A DNA stretch of 64,000 bases, taken from Vibrio sp. 99-70-13A1 (GTDB lineage: Bacteria > Pseudomonadota > Gammaproteobacteria > Enterobacterales > Vibrionaceae). Under the pieces are notes generated by a model, which saw only the letters and a program-made list of their open reading frames with translations, made no database searches and had not been told where the DNA came from. Shown here one piece after another: positions 33,533-42,409 of the stretch (position 1 is its first letter; every line of letters starts with the position of its first letter). Position numbers and translations under genes: made by a program. The stretch covers positions 307,712 to 371,711 of the forward strand of contig NZ_VTXD01000002.1 in assembly GCF_013114625.1 (NCBI RefSeq), written 5' to 3'.

Positions 33533-34414
33533 ATGAACAATTTTGATGGAATTATTGAGTTCGTGGCAGTGGCTGAAAGTCATGGGTTTTCTGCTGCAGC
33601 TAAACAACTGGGTTGCAGTACAAGCCACGTTAGCCGGCAAGTCTCGAGATTAGAAGAAAGGCTTGGAACGGTGTTATTGGCTCGCTCAACTCGGTTAGTC
33701 AATTTAACCGATGCTGGTCAATTGTATTACCAACAATGTAGAGAATTGGTCTCAGGGCTACAACAAGCGAACGAAGGCTTAAACTCACAGCAAGTTACGT
33801 TAAGTGGCACTCTACGCGTTAGTGCTGCAGGTGCCTTTGCAGAAGAGCATGTCGCACCAGCCCTAATGGAGTTTGCTAAATCGTACCCTGAACTTACCAT
33901 CGAGATGGATTTCAACTCTCGCATGGTTAATTTTATTGAAGACGGTATCGATTTTGCGATTCGTTACGGCGCCTTAAAAGATTCTGGGTTAGTTGCGAGA
34001 AAACTTGTTGATCGCCCAATGGCTGCCGTAGCAAGCCAAGAATACCTAACTCGTTACGGCGAACCGACTCACCCTAACCACTTAAAACAACATAGCTGTA
34101 TTATTGCCAACAATGATCATTGGATCTTTGAAAGTAATAAGAACACGATCAGTACACGAGTTCATGGGCGCTGGAAAAGCAATAATTCTAATGCCGTGGT
34201 TGCAGCATGTGAGCAAGGGTTAGGCATTGCATATATGCCTAAAAGCAGCTTAAGGAAAGGGCTAGATTCAGGTCTGCTGACTCCAGTACTTCAAGACTTT
34301 TGGGGGAAAGGAAACAGCAGTTGGATCGTGTATCAAAATCAACGTTTCCTGCCATTACGTGCTCGCTTAGCAATAGACTATTTGGTGTCTCACTTTTCTG
34401 ATTGGCGCAGTTAA
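33533..34414 (+). CDS. LysR-family transcriptional regulator
   Basis: A 293-residue LTTR. The N-terminal winged helix (FVAVAESHGFSAAAKQLGCSTSHVSRQVSRLEERLGTVLLARSTR) and the effector-binding domain (LRVSAAGAFAEEHVAPALMEF) are standard. The segment VRYGALKDSGLVARKLVDRP belongs to the CrgA-type group. It most likely controls the divergent DJ-1 gene. Confidence 0.93.
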   Translation: MNNFDGIIEFVAVAESHGFSAAAKQLGCSTSHVSRQVSRLEERLGTVLLARSTRLVNLTDAGQLYYQQCRELVSGLQQANEGLNSQQVTLSGTLRVSAAGAFAEEHVAPALMEFAKSYPELTIEMDFNSRMVNFIEDGIDFAIRYGALKDSGLVARKLVDRPMAAVASQEYLTRYGEPTHPNHLKQHSCIIANNDHWIFESNKNTISTRVHGRWKSNNSNAVVAACEQGLGIAYMPKSSLRKGLDSGLLTPVLQDFWGKGNSSWIVYQNQRFLPLRARLAIDYLVSHFSDWRS

Positions 34415-34496
34415 CTAGTAATGTAGAACAAACCTTAGTATATGAATTCGGCAGCTAAGATAGACAGTGGTAAAAGTCAGTTTCGAATAATTAATA

Positions 34497-34526
34497 GAAA
34501 AAAAAGCCGCAAGATGCGGCTTTAAA
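34497..34526. terminator. Bidirectional terminator
   Basis: AAAGCCGC-AAGA-TGCGGCTTT stem-loop with an A run on the left and an AAAAAG right flank; it is strongest for the minus-strand gene ending at 34540. Confidence 0.85.
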
Positions 34527-34539
34527 AAGTTTGCGTTAC

Positions 34540-35931
34540 TTACGGCACTTCTGGTGAGTCGTAATTGCAAAGCCACGGGAAGTCGTAGGTACTAGTGTCA
34601 TCATTGAATCCAAAGAATATAGGAACATCACCGTTATCATAATTTTCACAAACAGCATTGTTTAGCGCATCGTTCGTACTTTTAGCAACAGTTATAGCCC
34701 CATAACCCCATATATTGACAGCTGGAGATGTATTTTCAATTCCTGAAGTATTGGTAATACTTTGAGCTTCAATTGATCCTAAGCCATAAGCACTAATTGT
34801 TTGAGCTGACAATTTTATGTCGGCCACAATAACACCTCCGCGTTCAGCCCAAACCTCCTCGCTTGAATTAATGTAGTTGGCAGCAATTGCGCCATTTCCA
34901 AAAGCAAAGATCTCACCGGATGTGATGGTGTCGAAATGGACAGACCCACCAAGTGAAGCGTTTATATTACCTACATGTAAACTTGCAGGAATCTCTTCAC
35001 CAGACACACTTTCTAAACTGCCACCTTCAACCGAGCCGTTACTTTTTACAAAGAGCTCGCCTTGAACATTTAGGCTCGCATCTGCTGTTATGTTGCCTCC
35101 CGCGAACACGTAAGCAGAATTAGCATCAATTTTTTCTGCAAGAACAGTACTATTTTCGCCAACTTTTAATTTACCCGCCTCAATGTTTGTAACTGACACA
35201 CTACTTGCTCTTCTCACATATAACTTCTCATCGGGTACAATAAGATTATCCCCACCGATAAAGCCACCATTTGATAACTTCACATATTGCGCGGTTAAAG
35301 TGACTGAATCACCTGAATTTAAAGAGCTATTATTCATCACATACAAATCGTTAAATACAGTGTCGTTACTTACCCAAAGCCGGCTGTTACTTTGCACCAT
35401 CATATCTAGCCCGGCATTCATATTCTCAATGGCAAGATTTGCACCGCCATCCACAACGACACCACTGACAGCAACATTATTCAGCCATCCACCACCATTA
35501 TCATAATGAATGCCGCCGTTGATTGTTGTGTCCATAAAACCTATGTTGTGCATTCTAATGACAACATTACCACCGTCTGGTGGGCTTAAAGCTCCTCCTT
35601 TAAACATCATTGAGTCTCTATTAATATCGAAACCACTCCATTCACAATCACCTGATAGGTTCACTACCATAAACGTGTCGGTATACCCGTTGTTCATGAA
35701 CGTGCTTAATGCATTTTCATCGGTCGTACAGTCAACATCGTAACTTTTTACGTATTGTGAAACCTCGTTTGCTTCAATTTTGCTCAATAAGGTGTTGAAA
35801 TTTTGATTCATCTCAGATGCTTTTATGAACCCACCGGAGTTGAACTGAATTAGGTCATTTGCTGTTGCAAACGTACTAACGCCACAAGCTAGTGAAAGTA
35901 TTATCGCAACTGATAAATTATTGTATTTCAT
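34540..35931 (-). CDS. Exported repetitive beta-helix-like protein
   Basis: A protein of about 463 residues. The signal peptide is MKYNNLSVAIILSLACGVSTFATA, followed by NDLIQFNSGGFIKASEMNQNFNTLLSKI, a phrase I associate with exported proteins that share a conserved N-terminal helical stalk. From residue about 75 on it is Gly/Asn/Ser/Val-rich with short repeated strands (GDSVTLTAQYVKLSNGGFIGGDNLIV), as in parallel beta-helices. Cysteines at both ends may pair. Start 35931 is chosen because AAAAGG ends 9 bp before it. It lies 18 bp after the lipoprotein stop and is co-transcribed. Confidence 0.65.
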   Translation of the reverse strand: MKYNNLSVAIILSLACGVSTFATANDLIQFNSGGFIKASEMNQNFNTLLSKIEANEVSQYVKSYDVDCTTDENALSTFMNNGYTDTFMVVNLSGDCEWSGFDINRDSMMFKGGALSPPDGGNVVIRMHNIGFMDTTINGGIHYDNGGGWLNNVAVSGVVVDGGANLAIENMNAGLDMMVQSNSRLWVSNDTVFNDLYVMNNSSLNSGDSVTLTAQYVKLSNGGFIGGDNLIVPDEKLYVRRASSVSVTNIEAGKLKVGENSTVLAEKIDANSAYVFAGGNITADASLNVQGELFVKSNGSVEGGSLESVSGEEIPASLHVGNINASLGGSVHFDTITSGEIFAFGNGAIAANYINSSEEVWAERGGVIVADIKLSAQTISAYGLGSIEAQSITNTSGIENTSPAVNIWGYGAITVAKSTNDALNNAVCENYDNGDVPIFFGFNDDTSTYDFPWLCNYDSPEVP

Positions 35932-35949
35932 AACTATCATCCTTTTAAG

Positions 35950-37320
35950 TTATAGCCATTTGTCAGTGTCGAAAATCGCACTATCAAAGGTTGCGAGTCT
36001 TTCACTGTCACATGCGTCGCCAATCCCATTGCCATTGCTGTCCAACTGGTTTTCATTACTTAGGTACGGACAGTTGTCATCAGCATCAAGCACGAGATCA
36101 TTGTCATCGTCAGGATCTTTATTGTCTCCGTTTCCATCCTCATCGTTATCGTATTGCTCAGTAGGATCGTCTATAAATGCATCTGTATTATCGCCTACGC
36201 CATCTTCATCGGTATCGTACTGCTCTGTAGGGTCGTCTTTAAATGCATCTGCATTATCACCGACACCATCTTCATCGGTATCGTATTGCTCGGTAGGATC
36301 GTATTTAAATACATCAGTGTTATCACCGACTCCATCTTCATCGGTATCGTACTGCTCAGTAGGGTCATCTTTAAATGCATCTGCATTATCACCTACACCA
36401 TCTTCATCGGTATCGTACTGCTCAGTAGGGTCGTTTTTAAATGCATCTGCGTTATCACCTACACCATCTTTATCGGTGTCATACTGCTCAGTAGGGTCAT
36501 CTTTAAATGCATCTGCGTTATCACCTACACCATCTTCATCAGAATCTATATGCTCACTGCTATTGAGTGGGAACATATCATTCTCATCGTCAAATCCGTC
36601 ATTATCTGTGTCGCCGTCACCATCATTTTCAACTGGTATAAAGTCATTGCCATCAGTAATTACGGTTTCATTCGCCTTCAGTTCCTTCACAACACTGGAT
36701 ACTTCAGTCAATTCACTGTTGGTGTCGAAGTACCCTGTTTCGGAGAATGTAGACATAGCTTTTTCGGTAGTCTCCGGCATCAACCCACATGCCACGAGGT
36801 TTTTTGCCTTATTCGCTACGATTTCACTTGCGGTGTAGTCACTTAAAATATCCTCTTCTGAAATATTCAACTTTTCAGATACGTCGCTTAGCGCCTCTTC
36901 CTTTGAGGCTCCCGTAGTGTCCATATCTAATTTAACAAGGGTTGATAACGGGGTAATATTGGTTTCACCCGCCGGCGCTGTCATCACAAAGTCATAGCTT
37001 ATGGTTTTATCGGGGTTATCGAGATCAATAGTTACGCCCTTCACCGCTTTAACGACCACAGAATAAGATTCGTAATTATCTATCCCAGACACATCCAATT
37101 CAGCAACACCACCATCGCCACTATCCGCTTTTGGCTCACCTTCATCCCAAATAAAGTTTGGAGTAGTGTCCAACCACACAACAGCACCTTTCAAGTAACC
37201 ATCAATAGCCTTCACTTCCATAACTGAACCTTGAGAGGCAATGGTTGATGTTCCACCACTGTCAGAACAAGCCGACATAAAGAAGGTAGATATGACCAGT
37301 GCAAGCACTTTTTTATCCAT
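35950..37320 (-). CDS. Lipoprotein with thrombospondin type-3 calcium-binding repeats
   Basis: A protein of about 456 residues. The lipoprotein signal is MDKKVLALVISTFFMSACSDSG, Cys at the lipobox. Residues about 25-200 form an unrecognised domain that includes GEPKADSGDGGVAELDVSG. Residues about 225-420 hold seven 22-residue TSP3 repeats with the calcium-binding pattern DTDEDGVGDNADAFKDDPTEQ. The final two D-rich units are DDDNDLVLDADDNCP and DSNGNGIGDACD. It is likely an outer-membrane, calcium-stiffened stalk. Met at 37320 is preferred because the upstream in-frame extension from 37362 would mask the lipobox. Confidence 0.85.
   Translation of the reverse strand: MDKKVLALVISTFFMSACSDSGGTSTIASQGSVMEVKAIDGYLKGAVVWLDTTPNFIWDEGEPKADSGDGGVAELDVSGIDNYESYSVVVKAVKGVTIDLDNPDKTISYDFVMTAPAGETNITPLSTLVKLDMDTTGASKEEALSDVSEKLNISEEDILSDYTASEIVANKAKNLVACGLMPETTEKAMSTFSETGYFDTNSELTEVSSVVKELKANETVITDGNDFIPVENDGDGDTDNDGFDDENDMFPLNSSEHIDSDEDGVGDNADAFKDDPTEQYDTDKDGVGDNADAFKNDPTEQYDTDEDGVGDNADAFKDDPTEQYDTDEDGVGDNTDVFKYDPTEQYDTDEDGVGDNADAFKDDPTEQYDTDEDGVGDNTDAFIDDPTEQYDNDEDGNGDNKDPDDDNDLVLDADDNCPYLSNENQLDSNGNGIGDACDSERLATFDSAIFDTDKWL
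36130..36560 (-). repeat. 66-bp tandem repeats inside the TSP3 lipoprotein gene
   Basis: Six to seven near-identical 66-bp units encode the TSP3 repeats. The DNA identity is high enough (runs such as CATCTTCATCGGTATCGTA recur) for the array to expand or contract by slippage. The antisense frames of this region are also long and open, which is an artefact of the repeats. Confidence 0.95.
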
Positions 37321-37362
37321 AACATGCACTCCATTCTTACTATTCCAATTGAGCGTATGCAA

Positions 37363-37664
37363 CCAATAACCATACTTCCAGCATGGTCTTTATGCTAATT
37401 GATTTAAATCAAATAATGTCTTACTTATTAATTTGTTAATGATTCGCTTATAAAGTAGGCACATAAAATGCTATACGGTTACTATCTTATTATTGTGGGG
37501 GATGTTTAAGCTGTTTGCGCAAGCATTCGACAACCATCATTTATAGATTTATTGAGTTCGAGCCTTGGTTGACTACTGCCTGTCTGGCATTATGCACTCG
37601 TGAAATCCTAAGCAGTAACAGAGCAACTAGGTAATAAACGGTTTAGCATAAGCGCAGGTAATCA
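37363..37664. other. Intergenic region without recognised features
   Basis: About 300 bp of AT-rich sequence between divergent genes. I see no ORF, hairpin or operator. Confidence 0.5.
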
Positions 37665-38453
37665 GTGATAAAAAACAGCCAACAATTAAGTAACAGTTAC
37701 GATGAACATGGTTACTTTGTTATTAGAAATTATTTCGATGAAGCGCAGATTGCATCACTGAGAAAAGTCGTACTTAAATTCCATGAATCTTGGAAAGCTG
37801 ACAATGAAGAGTTCTATCAAGAAGAAGCATTTAACTCATCTTTAATTACGGGAAGCGAATACTTGCCCGACGATGATAGAAGCGTACTTTTTGACTTCAT
37901 AAGCTCAAAAAAAGTGATGGAAGTCGTTGATGCAGTGATACCAAACAACCCTGCATTCATGAATACCCAGCTGTTCTTCAACCCTGTAAACCCAAAACAA
38001 AAAGATTTTTGGCATCGTGATTGCCAATATGACTACGACATTGATGATCAGATGAAAGTGATACTTGAAACCCAAGTATTGCATCTGCGCGTGCCTATTT
38101 TTGATGAACCGGGCATGGAGCTCATCCCCGGAACGCACAAGCGCTGGGACAATGAAGAAGAGTATGATGTTCGCCAAGAAGTGAATGGCAAAGTAAGCAG
38201 CGATGATATTTCTGGAGGTCTGCAGATTCCGTTAGCAGCAGGCGACTTATTAGTATTTTCAGCAGATATGATCCATCGAGGTCGATATGGATTGGATCGT
38301 TTAGCGCTAGATATTTTGATCTTTGATTCGGCGGCGGATTACGTCGACTACGTTGACGATGATTGCTTACCTACTCAATCAATGCTGGATAACATTTCCG
38401 ATCCTAGGTTATTCATGAACACACTCCATCTAAAATCGATGTTGTGCGCGTAG
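37665..38453 (+). CDS. Phytanoyl-CoA dioxygenase (PhyH) family protein
   Basis: A 262-residue non-heme iron/2-oxoglutarate dioxygenase-like protein. The iron-binding HxD is seen in FWHRDCQYD (about residue 112), and the distal His plus the 2-oxoglutarate Arg in DMIHRGRYGLDRLALDI (about 207). The N-terminus DEHGYFVIRNYFDEAQIASLR is characteristic. The substrate is unknown. It starts with GTG at 37665, preceded by CGCAGGTAATCA. It is 162 bp upstream of a choloylglycine hydrolase-like gene, a pairing that may reflect a shared small-molecule substrate. Confidence 0.85.
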   Translation: MIKNSQQLSNSYDEHGYFVIRNYFDEAQIASLRKVVLKFHESWKADNEEFYQEEAFNSSLITGSEYLPDDDRSVLFDFISSKKVMEVVDAVIPNNPAFMNTQLFFNPVNPKQKDFWHRDCQYDYDIDDQMKVILETQVLHLRVPIFDEPGMELIPGTHKRWDNEEEYDVRQEVNGKVSSDDISGGLQIPLAAGDLLVFSADMIHRGRYGLDRLALDILIFDSAADYVDYVDDDCLPTQSMLDNISDPRLFMNTLHLKSMLCA

Positions 38454-38615
38454 TGTGTAAATACCCGGAGAAGCACTAATTAATCGTGGTTCTTTGAATT
38501 GAAGATTCAAGCTAACCTTTTGATCTGACCAGCCATAAACCTCACTTATTAATTGACTTATAGGTTAATTATCGATTATTGCTTACATATTTATCACTAA
38601 TCATACGGAAGAAAT

Positions 38616-39770
38616 ATGTGCACACGGATTCTAAACAACATTAATCGAAACCACGTTACAGTCGGACGAAATATGGACTGGGAGTTTCCTCTAGAACCTA
38701 CAGTAGTCTATACCCCAGCCAGTGGTGAACGGTTCGGTATGAGTGTTCGAGAGGTTAAAAAGGTTAACGACAAATCTCCGACTATACCGCTAGAAAAGGA
38801 TAATGTATTAGCTTGGGATATTAAGTACGCTAGCCTTTCGACGATGATAGGAAATGAAAGCGACGGTTATGGTTTTTGTGATGGTATGAATGACCAAGGC
38901 TTAGTCGCTAATGCTCTCTACGACACGAATTGCAGCTTCGGTGTTAACCAAAATGAAAAGCAAAAAGGGCTAAGTATATTGCGGTGGGGGCAATATATTC
39001 TGGATAGTTTCGCAAATGTTCAACAGGCGGTTAGCTCTTTATCTGACCCGAAGATCTATTTATACGGTGGATTGGTCCCTGGTGACGATTTTTCACCAGC
39101 AACGTTACATATAGCTATCTCCGATAGAAATGGGAACTCAGCCATTCTTGAAGTACATAACAGTGAAATCAAGATATATGAGAATGATAACTATACGGTA
39201 ATGACTAACCAACCAGATTACCCTACACAATTAAAAATGATGGACTACTGGTTATTTCAATGGAATAAGCCAGACATCTTCAATTCAACTGATGAACACA
39301 GCGCATTAGCAGAAAACCACATTCGAAACCCCCACCCTGTGTTTAGTGTCCCCGGCGGATATACTTCAGTACAACGTTTTGAAAGAGCATGCTTCTATCG
39401 TTATATGTACAATCAGCAAGCCTCGGGGGTTGACCCAGTCGCTCAAGTTCGCTCAATGGTTGCAACTTGCAATGTACCTCAGGCTTTTGAGGAGCTTTAC
39501 CCACATAACTTATTAGAAAAAATAGAGAAAAGGCTCGGATACTCTGTTAACTCTTACACTCTCTGGACCAACATTAGTGACTCAAAACAACTACGCTACT
39601 ATTTGATGGATAACCTTTCCGTTCAGTCTCTATGGTTTGATTTCAACCCACCTAGATCTGAGTGCTACGCCTTAGTTGTAGACAAATCACTTAAAAACTC
39701 GGGCATTATGGGCTTAGCTAACTCTGCGATGAAAACGAGAATAGCTCCACCATTTAGCGACTATAAGTAA
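38616..39770 (+). CDS. Linear amide C-N hydrolase (choloylglycine hydrolase family)
   Basis: A 384-residue protein of the Ntn superfamily. After Met removal the N-terminal Cys of MCTRI is the nucleophile. NRNHVTVGRNMDWEF contains the Arg and Asp of the active site, and NDQGLVANALYDTN is the following conserved block. A later NQPDYPTQL matches the TNxP loop. Relatives are penicillin V acylases, bile salt hydrolases and N-acyl-homoserine lactone acylases, so amide-linked signals or bile conjugates are candidate substrates. No signal peptide is present. Confidence 0.9.
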   Translation: MCTRILNNINRNHVTVGRNMDWEFPLEPTVVYTPASGERFGMSVREVKKVNDKSPTIPLEKDNVLAWDIKYASLSTMIGNESDGYGFCDGMNDQGLVANALYDTNCSFGVNQNEKQKGLSILRWGQYILDSFANVQQAVSSLSDPKIYLYGGLVPGDDFSPATLHIAISDRNGNSAILEVHNSEIKIYENDNYTVMTNQPDYPTQLKMMDYWLFQWNKPDIFNSTDEHSALAENHIRNPHPVFSVPGGYTSVQRFERACFYRYMYNQQASGVDPVAQVRSMVATCNVPQAFEELYPHNLLEKIEKRLGYSVNSYTLWTNISDSKQLRYYLMDNLSVQSLWFDFNPPRSECYALVVDKSLKNSGIMGLANSAMKTRIAPPFSDYK

Positions 39771-39797
39771 ATTAACCGCTATGAATAAACAGTTTTA

Positions 39798-40844
39798 CTA
39801 CTCTGAGAAAGCTGCAACATGAAAGCAATTTTTACCTGAGTTTTTTGCTTGATAAAGCGCTTCATCAGCACGGCGAAAAGAGTCGTTTTTCATAGCCTTA
39901 TGATGAAGCGCTACACCACAACTGACAGTCACAGGCCGATCAACACCAAAATCATAGTTAGCAATGGTGGTTTGAATTATCGTCATTTTCCGCTCTATAA
40001 CCGAGTAATCCTCAACTTCAAAAGCAATAAGGAATTCCTCACCGCCCCAGCGACCGACTTCGCCCTTACTTCCGACCATACGCTCTAGAATACGGGCTAC
40101 TTGGATTAATATCTGGTCACCAACATCATGACCGTAGTCATCATTGATGCTCTTAAAGTCATCCACATCCGCAATCGCTAACCAGTGCACTTTATTAGGT
40201 TCAAGCAATAAAGCTTCCATATGGCGACGGTTAAATAATTGAGTCAACATATCTGTATGAGAAAGAGTGTGGAGCTTTCGATTTGATTCTTGCAATAAGA
40301 TCAGCGTTTTTCGACGAGCTGAATCATAAAAATAAGCAATGGAAAATAAAAACAAATAGATGACTGAAAGGTGAATAAAGCTAATCGTAGTAAACAAAGC
40401 TGGTGGCCAATTATGCATATCCGTCAAACAGATATAAGCAACAATCGAGAAAGTTAAGACGCTAATCAAGGACCCGGCTTTGTAACCTAAGACAAATACA
40501 GCAACGACTGGCGTTAATAATGAGAATGCCAACGCGAACTCTCGGTGCCCTGTACCTATTATAAATAATAGGCTAACAGTGGTCATGACGGCCACCATTG
40601 TAGTTGCCGCAAGTTTGGCACTGCGGCTCTGCCACAGCCAAAAATAAGCAAGTAGACAAAAAGCTAAAGCAGCTACTTCAATTGAAGCTAGTAAAGGGTT
40701 TAAAATTACAAATAGGTTGTAATAAATAAAAAAAGACAGCACGCAAGACAAAATACTCAAAGATGCGAAAATAAAGACGCGTTCTCTAAATTCTTCATGA
40801 GTTCGACTCACCCCAAGCCACTTTTCTAATCCTTTAGTTAGCAC
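39798..40844 (-). CDS. Membrane-anchored diguanylate cyclase
   Basis: A 348-residue protein with about six transmembrane helices in the first 175 residues. The GGDEF domain contains DMLTQLFNRRHME, DVDDFKSINDDYGHDVGD and the active RWGGEEFLIAFE. It ends with the standard RADEALYQAKNSGKN. It should produce c-di-GMP in response to an unknown membrane signal. It is convergent with the hydrolase gene. Confidence 0.92.
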   Translation of the reverse strand: MLTKGLEKWLGVSRTHEEFRERVFIFASLSILSCVLSFFIYYNLFVILNPLLASIEVAALAFCLLAYFWLWQSRSAKLAATTMVAVMTTVSLLFIIGTGHREFALAFSLLTPVVAVFVLGYKAGSLISVLTFSIVAYICLTDMHNWPPALFTTISFIHLSVIYLFLFSIAYFYDSARRKTLILLQESNRKLHTLSHTDMLTQLFNRRHMEALLLEPNKVHWLAIADVDDFKSINDDYGHDVGDQILIQVARILERMVGSKGEVGRWGGEEFLIAFEVEDYSVIERKMTIIQTTIANYDFGVDRPVTVSCGVALHHKAMKNDSFRRADEALYQAKNSGKNCFHVAAFSE

Positions 40845-41195
40845 TATGGTTCACATCATTGTTATTTATAATGCTAACAATATACCTTAATACCTAGGTA
40901 TCGCCATTATTACGCAAAATTAAATCTAAAAGTGTTCACTATAACCAGCATCACACTCAGTATACCAAGTACCTCCTGCAACTCTCTTTAACTATGTTAA
41001 TCACAAGCATGGAAATCCAGCCCAAAAGCCTCTCAGCACCACTTACCTTTAAATGTGAGATGCTCACAACAAGATGCCCATCATCGTCTCAAGGATAATT
41101 TGCGGTGTATCGCAATAGTACTGAGTTCCTATAGAAAATTACGGTGAGATACGTTGATATCAACCCCATAAGCGATGATATAAAAGGGAGTGAAT
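40845..41195. other. Intergenic region without recognised features
   Basis: About 350 bp between divergent genes. A short dyad TACCTAGGTA (40892-40901) is the only symmetry I noticed. Confidence 0.5.
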
Positions 41196-41807
41196 ATGAG
41201 TAACAAAGTGTCGAATTTTTCAGTGCAAATCCCCATCAACCCTGAGTTTGATAAAATGCAGGATCAAGTCAAAGAAAAGCTCTATGACTATAATCACGCT
41301 CGACCTTCACAACACTCTCTGCGCCGTCAATTGCTCGAAGAGATTTTGGGAAGCTCAGGTGGAGCGAACATTTTGTCGCCATTTTACTGTGACGTAGGAA
41401 AAAACATTCACTTTAAGCAAGGTGGCTTTGTTAACACAGGAGTGAAAATCCTTGACCTCGCCCCTGTAAAAATTGGTGAGTATGTCCAAATTGGTCCCGA
41501 CGTGATCATTAGTACTGCAGGGCATCCTATTGATCTCGCCGAGCGAGTAAAACCCGTTGCGACCGCAAACCCTATAACCATAGGGGACAATGTTTGGATA
41601 GGGGCTGGAGCCATAATTTTGGATGGTGTAACCATTGGAAACCGTTGCGTCATTGGTGCAGGAAGTGTTGTGAATAAAGATATTCCAGCAGATTCCGTGG
41701 CGGTAGGTATCCCTTGTAAGGTAGTGAAGTCAATTAAACAAAGCCCAATGCCAACGGAAGAAGAGCTGCATCAGATGTGGAAGCCAATGATGGAAGCAAA
41801 CCAATAA
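41196..41807 (+). CDS. Hexapeptide-repeat O-acetyltransferase (maltose/galactoside acetyltransferase type)
   Basis: A 203-residue protein with a left-handed beta-helix built of hexapeptide turns: IKIGEYVQIGPDVIISTAGHP, then NPITIGDNVWIGAGAIILDGVTIGNRCVIGAGSVV. The catalytic His is in TAGHPID. It uses acetyl-CoA to acetylate a sugar hydroxyl. ATG 41196 is preferred over GTG 41190 because AAAGGGAG precedes it at 5 bp. It is monocistronic. Confidence 0.9.
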   Translation: MSNKVSNFSVQIPINPEFDKMQDQVKEKLYDYNHARPSQHSLRRQLLEEILGSSGGANILSPFYCDVGKNIHFKQGGFVNTGVKILDLAPVKIGEYVQIGPDVIISTAGHPIDLAERVKPVATANPITIGDNVWIGAGAIILDGVTIGNRCVIGAGSVVNKDIPADSVAVGIPCKVVKSIKQSPMPTEEELHQMWKPMMEANQ

Positions 41808-41978
41808 TTCATAGTTTTTCTATCAATAGTTAATAGATCTTCTATCAAGAATCCACCGTTTTTCCTCTACCCATAATTTGAATCGGCGTGAAAATATGAC
41901 CATAGGGCTTCGTGATTTTCAGTAGTTGTAAATGTGAGAAGTTGTAAATGTCAGGAATTGTAAATAGATGCTGATTTC

Positions 41979-42206
41979 TTAGGTAAGATTATCGTTAACT
42001 GTTTTTTTTCCGCACTGTTCACAGATGCTATGACGCGAAAAATCATCCATAGAGGCTTCAAATGCGCCAACGAAAAGACTTTTCACAAAACCTTTCAAGA
42101 AGCCTGTTGTTTTGCTTTTTTCTGGTTCATCGCGCACCAAAATGACGATATGTTTTGTTTTTATTGAACATTGAGAACAGTAATGAATCTCTTCACTTTT
42201 GAGCAT
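41979..42206 (-). CDS. Small zinc-ribbon protein
   Basis: A protein of about 75 residues with two CxxC pairs (HYCSQCSIKT near the start and CEQCGKKT near the end), as in a zinc ribbon. Between them is FLKGFVKSLFVGAFEASMDD, a mildly hydrophobic helix. I do not recognise a family. The start may instead be 42215. Confidence 0.55.
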   Translation of the reverse strand: MLKSEEIHYCSQCSIKTKHIVILVRDEPEKSKTTGFLKGFVKSLFVGAFEASMDDFSRHSICEQCGKKTVNDNLT

Positions 42207-42409
42207 AATACACATCCAACAGAATCTAATTGAGTAGAGGACATTAGTAAACTTTCGCTAAGCTAACATAGAAACCAGTTTACTCTATTCTAGAGTTAAA
42301 TCGCTAATAACACTGACAATAACATACCAAAACTAATGAATCAGATTGTGAAGAGAATCACCATTTTCGATTTAATAATATCGAATTAACCTGGAAGCTA
42401 TTCATTCAG

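Noticed and set aside
35921..36846. Two long plus-strand ORFs (305 and 230 codons) rich in Ser/Pro or Ile/Val repeats
   Set aside because: They are antisense to the TSP3 repeat gene. Their length follows from the 66-bp repeats having no stop in other frames. The minus frame has a lipobox, calcium motifs and a neighbouring exported gene.
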